Shown here in pieces: positions 24,268 to 31,369 of a stretch of DNA of 32,165 nucleotides. Numbering within the stretch: position 1 is the first letter of the stretch; the number at the start of each line of letters is the position of its first letter. The DNA is from Pleurocapsaceae cyanobacterium CSU_1_1 (GTDB lineage: Bacteria; Cyanobacteriota; Cyanobacteriia; Cyanobacteriales; Xenococcaceae): the NCBI GenBank assembly GCA_012034765.1, contig JAAUOU010000051.1, forward strand, positions 1 through 32,165, written 5' to 3'. Under the pieces are notes generated by a model, which saw only the letters and a list, made by a program, of their open reading frames with translations, was not told the DNA's origin and ran no database searches. The translations under genes were made by a program, and so were the position numbers.

Positions 24268-26679
24268 ATGACCTCCAACCAACAGCCAACTCAGATTCCT
24301 CAATGTGCCTGGCAACGTGCTATCGGCAAGGGATGGGATAATCCCTACACAGTTCGCTACGCTAGTAATTTGGATGATGGTCCTTGGCATGGAATGCCCC
24401 TGGGCGGAATGGGTGCAGGATGTATTGGTAGATCGAGTAAAGGAGATTTTAATCTCTGGCATTTGGATGGGGGTGAGCATATTTTCCAGTCTCTTCCCGC
24501 CTGTCAGTTTAGTGTGTTTGAACAGACAGAATCGGTTACTCAGGCTTACGCTTTAAGTACAGAAGCACCAGAGGACAATACTCTCTCTAGTTGGTCATGG
24601 TATCCGCAAGAGAAGGGTACATATAGCGCATTGTATCCCCGCAGTTGGTTTGAGTATCAAGGGGTTTTTGCAGCAGACATTACCTGTGAGCAATTTTCGC
24701 CTATTTGGGCAGAGAATTATCAAGAGTCTAGTTATCCCATAGTTAATTTTGATTGGACGGTACACAACCCTACAGATCAGCCGATAACTCTTAGTATCAT
24801 GCTAACTTGGCAAAATACTGTCGGCTGGTTTACTAACGCGATTAAGTCCCCGACGATTAAAGTGCGAGATGATGGTAGTCCTGAATATGAATATCAACCC
24901 AAGTGGCGGGATGGTACAGGGAATTATAACGAGTGGATTCAGGATAACTATCGAGTAGGCTGCTTGATGAATCGGGTACAGCCTTATGAGGATATTCAGC
25001 AAGGTGATGGGCAAATTGCGATCGCCTCAGTTTATAATCCTAGTGTCGAAGTATTTTATCTCAGTCGTTGGAATCCCGACGGTGACGGTGGGGAAATCTG
25101 GGATAACTTTGCCGCCGATGGTTCTTTACCCGACTTACAGGATGAAACTCCTGCCGATCCTGCTGAACAAATTGCCTGTGCGATCGCGATTCGGTTTACA
25201 GTTAAACCAGGTCAAACTAAGAAAATTCCTTTTACTCTAGCTTGGGATTTACCCATCACTGAATTTAAGCAGGGCATTAACTACTACCGTCGCTACACAG
25301 ACTTTTTTGGACGCAATGGTAAAAACGCCTGGAGTATGGTACGAACTTCTCTGAAGCATGGTGACTTGTGGCGCGAAAAGATCGAGGCTTGGCAAAAACC
25401 GATTCTGCAAAGGGACGATTTACCCGACTGGTTTAAAATGGCGTTATTTAACGAGCTATATTTACTGGCTGATGGTGGTACTCTTTGGACTGCCGCTACC
25501 GAAGATGATCCTGTCGGACAATTTGGGGTTTTAGAGTGCTTGGACTATCGCTGGTATGAAAGCCTAGATGTGCGCTTATATGGTTCATTTGGCTTGATGA
25601 TGCTGTGGCCAAGACTCGATAAATCCGTCCTAGAAGCCTTTGCCAGAGCAATTCCCCACCATGATGATACCCCGCGCATAGTCGGTTACGATCGCTCTAG
25701 TGCTATTAGAAAAGAAGCTGGTGCTACTCCTCACGATCTTGGCGCACCCAATGAGCATCCTTGGCAGGAATCTAACTACACTTCTTATCAAGACTGTAAC
25801 CAATGGAAAGACTTACCCAGTGATTTTGTGCTGCAAGTATATCGTGATTACTTACTGACTCCTGGGGAGGATACTAACTTTCTTTGGGAATGCTGGGAAA
25901 GTATTACCCTTACCTTGGCATATCTCAAGAAATTTGATCGCGACAACGATGGCATTCCCGAAAACTCTGGCGCACCCGATCAAACTTTTGACGACTGGAG
26001 ATTAAAGGGTCTTAGTGCATACTGCGGAGGACTTTGGATTGCAGCCTTAGAAGCAGCAATTAAGATTGGTCAGATTCTCCTTGCTACTCCTCCAACCAAT
26101 CCTCAGTTACAGCCAGAAGATTATCCTACAGGTATGCAAAATACCATTGATGTTTATCATAACTGGTTGCAACAATCGCGATCGCTCTATCATAATGCTC
26201 TCTGGAATGGTGAATACTATCGCCTCGATACCGAAAGTGGCTCAAATGCAGTCATGGCAGATCAACTCTGTGGGCAATTCTACGCTCGTTTACTCGGCTT
26301 ACCCGATGTGGTAGAAGAGCAATATAGTATATCTACCCTCAATAAAATTTATGATGCCTGTTTCCTCAAATTTCATGGCGGTGAATATGGCGCAGCTAAC
26401 GGTGTGTTGCCTGATGGTAGTGCCGTTAATCCTGATGATACCCATCCCCTAGAAGTCTGGACAGGAATCAACTTTGGTTTGGCTGCCTTTATGCTGCAAA
26501 TGGGCATGAAAGAAGAGGCTTTTAGGTTAACTGAAACTGTAGTTAAGCAAGTATATGAAAACGGCTTACAGTTTAGGACTCCTGAAGCGATTACCGCAGT
26601 GGGTACTTTTAGAGCGAGTCATTATTTAAGAGCGATGGCTATTTGGGGGATTTATGGTGTTTTGTGTGGGTGGGAGTAG
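24268..26679 (+). CDS. GH116 family glucosidase (GBA2-like non-lysosomal glucosylceramidase homologue)
   Basis: 803 residues with the two GH116 regions: an N-terminal beta domain (about 40-350, starting PLGGMGAGCIGRSSKGDFNLW) and a C-terminal (alpha/alpha)6 catalytic domain (about 385-795). By homology to human GBA2 and the bacterial TxGH116 enzyme, the nucleophile is the Glu in ALFNELYLLADGGT and the acid/base is an Asp in APDQTFDDW; both are present. The family hydrolyses beta-glucosides or glucosylceramide. Cyanobacteria are not known for glucosylceramide, so a glucolipid or glucan substrate is more likely. No signal peptide is visible, so it is probably cytoplasmic. HIP1 sites in the gene argue against recent transfer. 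Confidence 0.93.
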   Translation: MTSNQQPTQIPQCAWQRAIGKGWDNPYTVRYASNLDDGPWHGMPLGGMGAGCIGRSSKGDFNLWHLDGGEHIFQSLPACQFSVFEQTESVTQAYALSTEAPEDNTLSSWSWYPQEKGTYSALYPRSWFEYQGVFAADITCEQFSPIWAENYQESSYPIVNFDWTVHNPTDQPITLSIMLTWQNTVGWFTNAIKSPTIKVRDDGSPEYEYQPKWRDGTGNYNEWIQDNYRVGCLMNRVQPYEDIQQGDGQIAIASVYNPSVEVFYLSRWNPDGDGGEIWDNFAADGSLPDLQDETPADPAEQIACAIAIRFTVKPGQTKKIPFTLAWDLPITEFKQGINYYRRYTDFFGRNGKNAWSMVRTSLKHGDLWREKIEAWQKPILQRDDLPDWFKMALFNELYLLADGGTLWTAATEDDPVGQFGVLECLDYRWYESLDVRLYGSFGLMMLWPRLDKSVLEAFARAIPHHDDTPRIVGYDRSSAIRKEAGATPHDLGAPNEHPWQESNYTSYQDCNQWKDLPSDFVLQVYRDYLLTPGEDTNFLWECWESITLTLAYLKKFDRDNDGIPENSGAPDQTFDDWRLKGLSAYCGGLWIAALEAAIKIGQILLATPPTNPQLQPEDYPTGMQNTIDVYHNWLQQSRSLYHNALWNGEYYRLDTESGSNAVMADQLCGQFYARLLGLPDVVEEQYSISTLNKIYDACFLKFHGGEYGAANGVLPDGSAVNPDDTHPLEVWTGINFGLAAFMLQMGMKEEAFRLTETVVKQVYENGLQFRTPEAITAVGTFRASHYLRAMAIWGIYGVLCGWE

Positions 26680-26710
26680 TTTCGCGCAAAGGCGCAAAGA
26701 CGCAGAGAGG
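26680..26710. repeat. CGCAAAG/CGCAGAG-type short repeat after the GH116 gene
   Basis: TTTCGCGCAAAGGCGCAAAG followed by ACGCAGAGAGG starts directly after the stop codon. This iterated C-G-C-A-A/G-A-G motif is common in cyanobacterial intergenic DNA. Confidence 0.6.
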
Positions 26711-26786
26711 TTTATTTGCATATCTTTCAGTTGATCTAAAAGAATACAAAAGATATATCTAGACTAGCTATTTGAGTACGGATCGC

Positions 26787-27077
26787 TCAATTACCTCGAT
26801 TAGCTAACTCTTGCAAGCCGATGAAACCGACAAAAAAAGTATAAATTCCGTAGCGTAAAGGATTCTTATCATAAGAACGCGCCTTTGCAGCAGCAATCAA
26901 TCCTTCTACGCCATGAGCAAATAAGGCGACAATTCCCAGCCAGAAAAAAAAAGTTAAGTTAGGGGGTAAGGATTTTCCTTGTAAATGTAAAGACAAGTTC
27001 CAGCCTAATAATCCTAAAGCACATGTCATGCTTAAGATAGAGGCAATTTTGATTAATTTTGCTGCGGTGGGATTCAT
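26787..27077 (-). CDS. Small three-helix membrane protein, DUF4499/TMEM254-like
   Basis: 96 residues with hydrophobic segments at about 8-28, 42-60 and 75-92, and an HGVEGLIAAAKAR stretch after the second helix. The pattern fits the DUF4499/TMEM254 family of unknown function. It is divergent from the TspO-like gene across 85 bp. No catalytic residues are evident. Confidence 0.65.
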   Translation of the reverse strand: MNPTAAKLIKIASILSMTCALGLLGWNLSLHLQGKSLPPNLTFFFWLGIVALFAHGVEGLIAAAKARSYDKNPLRYGIYTFFVGFIGLQELANRGN

Positions 27078-27162
27078 AAATTCAGTAATTTTGCTTGAAG
27101 ATCCAGGATAATTATTATCTACAATTTAAGATAAGCTGCTAGTAACTTAAATACTATTAATA

Positions 27163-27954
27163 ATGCGCGATCGCTATACGGTAAATAGTAAACCAGCTAT
27201 CATCAGACAAATATCTACTCTAATTGCCATTATTTCTGCTTTTGGGATGAATATTTGGGCTAACGTTAACCCTCCTAACGGATTAACTATTGGTGCTATA
27301 TCTCAGAATATCTTCAAAAATGTCCTGATTATTCCCGCCAGCTATGCTTTTGCTATTTGGGGGTTAATTTATTTGGGGTTAATTTCTTTGGCAATCTATC
27401 AGGCTTTACCAGCCCAGAAAAGTGATGGTTTATTGTCTAAAATTGGCTATAAGTTAGCGATCGCCTCCATTGCTCAGATAATCTGGGTGATGTGCTTTTT
27501 ATATCGACAATACGGCGCTTCCATGATTGCCATGCTCTGTATTCTGTTACCTTTGATTGGTGCTTACTGGAGTTTACCTTTTAAGACTCGCGTTTCCCGC
27601 AAGCAACAGTGGCTAATTAAGTTTCCAATTAGTATTTATTTAGCCTGGATCAGCGTGGCGACAATCGTTAATGGGGCAATCTTACTTGCATCTTGGCAGT
27701 GGCAGGGCTGGGGTCTTAGCCCGATGGTATGGACAGTAATCATGCTTTTAATAGCAGGCTTAATCACTCACTTTGTGGTTCTTCCTCGCCTCGATTTTGC
27801 CTATGGGGGAGTGTTTATCTGGGCAGCTATTGCGATCGCCATTAAGAATTCTGATGCGATGCTAATTTCGGGTACAGCGATCGGCTTAAGTATTTCTTTG
27901 ATAGTATTGCTTTTGTCTTTTAGCTTTTATACTCAAGATCATCAAACTAATTAA
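27163..27954 (+). CDS. TspO/MBR-related (tryptophan-rich sensory) membrane protein
   Basis: 263 residues with about seven to eight membrane helices. The stretch IIPASYAFAIWGLIYLGL and later WVMCFLYRQYGASM, plus many Trp residues (WQWQGWG, MVWTV), fit the long TspO-related family seen in cyanobacteria and algae rather than the 150-180-residue TspO itself. The role is unknown; short TspO proteins bind tetrapyrroles and act in stress signalling. A HIP1 octamer overlaps the start region. Confidence 0.75.
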   Translation: MRDRYTVNSKPAIIRQISTLIAIISAFGMNIWANVNPPNGLTIGAISQNIFKNVLIIPASYAFAIWGLIYLGLISLAIYQALPAQKSDGLLSKIGYKLAIASIAQIIWVMCFLYRQYGASMIAMLCILLPLIGAYWSLPFKTRVSRKQQWLIKFPISIYLAWISVATIVNGAILLASWQWQGWGLSPMVWTVIMLLIAGLITHFVVLPRLDFAYGGVFIWAAIAIAIKNSDAMLISGTAIGLSISLIVLLLSFSFYTQDHQTN

Positions 27955-28001
27955 AGTGATGAATTAGTTGCTGATGGAGCAAAAATTAGCCATAACATCA
28001 G

Positions 28002-28682
28002 TTAGTTATTGATTTTGATTTTTCCTAAACAGAATATTTCTTCAGATTCAATAGTCAATTTTTCAAGTGCTACATCTGTTCCTAAATCAATTTCTAGCTG
28101 GCGCTCAAGCTTGCCACTATGTAAATCACTAGTAATATTTAACGACGATAAACAAAGAGTATGAGCATTGGTCAAATCTATACCTGTAGATAAAGCCAGT
28201 TCTGTACTCTCTCCTAAAGCATTTTGATAGCTACCTGCAAAGTTTAATTGGTTATTGGCGATCGCTACAGTTTGCCATGCAACCCTGAGTTTGGTCAATT
28301 TTTGAGAGTCTACGTGATCTTGTGTGGTCAAATCCCATAAGTCTGATAAACCACTTTGCAATAAAGCAGAATTAAGAGAAGCTTGTAAATCAGCAGCATC
28401 TAAGCTCAATTGAAGCTCGACAAAAACTGCTTCTAGGAGTTTAAGAGGTTGGCGCTTAAGCACCTCTGGCAAATTAACGGCAATATTCGTACCGTTAAGC
28501 TGCACTCGACTTAAATGTAGCCCTTGGTAGACAACGCGATCGCAACTCATTAATACTTGGGGAATATATCCCTGAAGAATTTGCTTACTTTTCCCCTCAA
28601 TTTTGACCTGTAAATCTTCGACCCCTTCAACTTGCGATCGCAAATAGAGCTTAACCGCGCTGGACAATAATTTTCCGATCAC
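28002..28682 (-). CDS. DUF2993 domain protein
   Basis: 226 residues from a GTG at 28682. The sequence KLYLRSQVEGVEDLQVKIEGKSKQILQGYIPQVLMSCDRVVYQGLHLSRVQL is characteristic of DUF2993 proteins, common in cyanobacteria and actinobacteria and possibly lipid-interacting. It begins 3 bp after the stop of the SLH lipoprotein gene, so the two are translationally close and surely one operon. Function unknown. Confidence 0.85.
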   Translation of the reverse strand: MIGKLLSSAVKLYLRSQVEGVEDLQVKIEGKSKQILQGYIPQVLMSCDRVVYQGLHLSRVQLNGTNIAVNLPEVLKRQPLKLLEAVFVELQLSLDAADLQASLNSALLQSGLSDLWDLTTQDHVDSQKLTKLRVAWQTVAIANNQLNFAGSYQNALGESTELALSTGIDLTNAHTLCLSSLNITSDLHSGKLERQLEIDLGTDVALEKLTIESEEIFCLGKIKINN

Positions 28683-28685
28683 CTT

Positions 28686-30116
28686 TTAACTTTTCATTTT
28701 CGCTGCCGATTGTAACACTTCTTTTGCCGAAATCCCATCTCCTTGAAAGCCAAAATACCAAAGCGAGGCTGCTGCTTCTGCTCTGGTGACAGGTTTCTTG
28801 GGTTGAAATAGGGTGGTATAGCCAAACATGCGTCTAACGTTAGAGCGATCGCCATTTTGAAAATCGGCATACAAAGCTCTTGTGGCAGAGGAATCAATAT
28901 CAGCAGCATCTTGAAATCCCCAGCTTTCTTCAATCGCTTGAATAGATGCTTTAGGTAAAGATTTACGAGTATCTAAGGGTACTTTCCAAGTAATGAAATC
29001 AGCTCTAGTCAGAGCAGTATCTGGGCGAAACAGTAAATTAGTGCTGTCTTCCGTCAGGCGAGAAGGAATTAAACCTGCTTCAGCCAAACTCTGAATTGCT
29101 GCAAAATCAGGATCATTCGGATTGACATCATTAAATGCAGGTTGGCTAGTTTTATTTGCCAGATAGATTTTTTTACCAGGATTATCGGCATAATAGCGAT
29201 TATTAGCCGCCATCAACCAACGAGCATATTCCCCACGAGTAATAACTTGGTTGGGGGCAAATTTTGCCAAATCGACGTTAGCTTGTTTGGTATAGGGAGT
29301 TAAGATGCCCAAAGCAGCAACTGATTCTATAGGTTGCTCTAGCTGTGGAGGGACTTGATCTAAATCTGTAAAATCGGGAGCAGATGAATTGTAAGTATTT
29401 TTATTTAATGTTGCTGTTGAGTTAGGTTGAGCAGTATTTTGCTGAGTTTTTTCTGATAAAGATTGAGCTTGATTTTTTGCTGGCTGTTTAGCAGTTTGAG
29501 GATTAGAAAGTTTAGAGAAGTTGTCTACTTGAGAAATACTAGATTGGGGAATGTCTTGGTTTAGAGGATGATAAACCACTGACAGCCTAGTGCTTTCGTC
29601 CTGAGATTCTGGATTATTTGCCGATTCTAAAAGAGAAAGCTCTACTCTAAGGTTATCTTTAACGGCGATCGCTCTAGCTATTTTTTGCTGAGGATTAATC
29701 GTAAAGGGTTTGATTAGATCCCAATCATTTGCTGGCAATTCTGCTAGATAGTAATCGGCGACTGCTTGGCGATTATCCTTCATCTTCCACAGCATTGTTC
29801 CTGAGTTTTTGTTTTTACTAGAGTTGACTTCTAATAATTCAGCCTGGGGATAGATCGGAAAAGTCTGAGTGAAATTTAGCGCTAGGTTGTTAACAGCATT
29901 AAGATCTCGATTGTTTGATGATGCTGATGTTTTTGCTTGAGGGTTAGCAGCAGGATCTTGAGTTTGGAGAGACACTTCTTGCGCCTTTTTTTTCAACAGA
30001 GGATCTGCTCCCACTAAGCCTTGTAAAGCTACACCATTACCGCAACCACTTAATAGTGTTAATAGACTGGTTAATATAATTCCCTTAATCGCTAGGCGAT
30101 CGCTTTGTTTAAACAT
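28686..30116 (-). CDS. SLH-domain lipoprotein
   Basis: About 476 residues from the ATG at 30116, chosen because it gives a clean lipoprotein signal (LTSLLTLLSGCGNG, lipobox Cys near residue 25). The frame is open ten codons further. Residues 80-180 form a globular domain (FPIYPQAELLEV... YYLAELPANDWDLIKP). A Gln/Asn/Ser-rich linker covers about 190-250, then three SLH motifs follow (ITRGEYARWLMAANN, FNDVNPNDPDFAAIQSLAEAGLIP, LTRADFITWKV and VTRAEAAASLWYFG). SLH domains bind peptidoglycan-linked polysaccharide, so it likely bridges membrane and wall. First gene of an operon with the DUF2993 protein. Confidence 0.87.
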   Translation of the reverse strand: MFKQSDRLAIKGIILTSLLTLLSGCGNGVALQGLVGADPLLKKKAQEVSLQTQDPAANPQAKTSASSNNRDLNAVNNLALNFTQTFPIYPQAELLEVNSSKNKNSGTMLWKMKDNRQAVADYYLAELPANDWDLIKPFTINPQQKIARAIAVKDNLRVELSLLESANNPESQDESTRLSVVYHPLNQDIPQSSISQVDNFSKLSNPQTAKQPAKNQAQSLSEKTQQNTAQPNSTATLNKNTYNSSAPDFTDLDQVPPQLEQPIESVAALGILTPYTKQANVDLAKFAPNQVITRGEYARWLMAANNRYYADNPGKKIYLANKTSQPAFNDVNPNDPDFAAIQSLAEAGLIPSRLTEDSTNLLFRPDTALTRADFITWKVPLDTRKSLPKASIQAIEESWGFQDAADIDSSATRALYADFQNGDRSNVRRMFGYTTLFQPKKPVTRAEAAASLWYFGFQGDGISAKEVLQSAAKMKS

Positions 30117-30307
30117 GGCTACTTGCCAAAAATTAGTAGTTATCAATAATTATCCTAATCTTAATACCTATAGAAGACATCAAAGCATTAACTGGTTGAT
30201 CTAAAGCTTGCTCATTGGTCATAAGTTAAGCTTGAGCACTAGTTGCCAAGTAGGTTTGAGGTATTAAACAAGCGGTACAAGCCCATCGCATTTTTGCCAA
30301 ATATTTA

Positions 30308-30329
30308 AGCGATCGCGCGATCGCTTTTT
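30308..30329 (+). terminator. HIP1 double palindrome with T-run, terminator-like
   Basis: AGCGATCGCGCGATCGCT is an 18-bp perfect palindrome made of two overlapping HIP1-like octamers, followed by four more Ts. As RNA it can form a stem with a very small loop, so termination is uncertain. Confidence 0.3.
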
Positions 30330-30495
30330 GGTTCAAAATTGGTTCAAAGTCAAGAAAACCAAACTTGAAATGCGTTTTTTAGTTTAGTTGACTCCAAAAA
30401 TTTGATATAAAAGCCTTTTACTAATTCTGTATTGGTTAAATAAAGCTGATAACAAGGAAATTAGGGTATAGGAAAATTAGTTTGCATGAAATCAC

Positions 30496-30524
30496 AAGCA
30501 GGTGCTAGGATGCCCTGCTTTTTT
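30496..30524 (+). terminator. Orphan intrinsic terminator
   Basis: AAGCAGG, a 10-nt loop and CCCTGCTT followed by TTTT make a good intrinsic terminator on the plus strand. No ORF of note precedes it, so it may end an unannotated small RNA that starts within the preceding 150 bp. Confidence 0.65.
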
Positions 30525-30673
30525 ATTAAGAGCTTAAATAATCGAGTTATATATGCTCTTTTTACTTTCTAGAGTAATTAGGTTATTCCCCTAAGTGAAC
30601 AATTTTCGATCAGTATTAGGAAGCACGAGCTGCGTGCGGATAAAAGTTTTCCCTGTCAGAGGCGTAAGCCAAA

Positions 30674-30697
30674 TGCGGATAGCGAGACTCGAACTCT
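30674..30697 (-). other. Fragment resembling the 3' end of a tRNA-Leu
   Basis: On the minus strand AGAGTTCGAGTCTCGCTATC followed by CGCA resembles the T-arm and acceptor 3' half of a leucine tRNA (GTTCGAGTC loop region and TATCCGCA end). The T-stem pairs only partly, and the 5' half (an acceptor GCGGATA, D-arm and anticodon arm) is not found upstream. It may be a remnant attachment site or part of a dispersed repeat. Confidence 0.3.
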
Positions 30698-30850
30698 TAG
30701 TATAACGCTTTTCCAACGCATTAGCGTTGTCTCAAACACTTACTCAGGAGTAATCTCTCCTAAAATTTCTTTAGTAGTAGATATTTCTGTCTGAATAGAA
30801 TCCAGTTTTTATCACTAACAATCAGGTTGATAACTACTCCTCTAATCAGT

Positions 30851-31347
30851 GTGCGCCCCTAAAGGTCGAATCTATAATCAAATGTTAGATATTCCCCGAG
30901 GCGGAATAAATAAAAAAGGTAGCTGAAGCCGAAGTTTGTCAACTGCTTGACCGTAGGTTTTTGAGGTACGAGAAACAGTTTACTAACGTAGGTGGAAGCG
31001 TATAATCTCGTGACAACGCCTCGAAGGTATATCGACGGTAGCTACATATGTAAGATAAGCACTAAGTTACTGCTAATCTTCCAGAGTGTGCGTTATTAAA
31101 CATCACTGATTCTCACGGAATACTTAACTTTTCCTATCTGGATAACTACTTACATACCCTAAAAGTGTTGAATAAAGTATTAAACACTTTCCAGATACAC
31201 CCTTTCTGAGTAGGAAAGGGTACGCAGTTATAAACCAATTCATCTAGATGTCTCTAGCTACATTTCACTTAGACTATCTTTGAAACTTAGGATAAAACAG
31301 TACATGATTACTAGTTATGTGAGTGCAGGCAAAAAAAAATCAGCCCT
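30851..31347 (+). mobile_element. Probable 5' portion of a group II intron (domain I), cut by an IS5-family element
   Basis: It begins with GTGCGCCC, the usual bacterial group II intron 5' end. Stretches typical of domain I follow: GGTAGCTGAAGCC, then CTAACGTAGGTGG and CGTGACAACGCC. Strong stems follow at 31162-31190 (13 bp arms, one mismatch) and 31199-31221 (8-bp stem, 7-nt loop). No protein frame is present, as expected for the first 500 bases of such introns. The reverse transcriptase ORF and domains V-VI are not in the window; the IS5-type element begins near 31348. Assignment rests on motif recall and structure. Confidence 0.55.
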
Positions 31348-31369
31348 GAGAGGACATCTGAAAAGTTAT

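Larger units (their letters stand above)
30117..30850. other. Gene-poor region upstream of the group II intron
   Basis: 734 bp without a convincing gene. Contents are a HIP1 double palindrome followed by a T-run (30308-30329), an intrinsic terminator (30496-30524) with no gene before it on that strand, a fragment matching a tRNA-Leu 3' end (30674-30697), and a CAACGC/GCGTTG hairpin near 30715-30730. An unannotated small RNA ending at the terminator is possible. Confidence 0.6.

Noticed and set aside
30670-30770. Complete tRNA gene on the minus strand (Ser- or Leu-like)
   Set aside because: The 3' T-arm region looks right and GGAGAGAT occurs upstream, but the acceptor arms do not pair and no D-arm or anticodon arm can be drawn.
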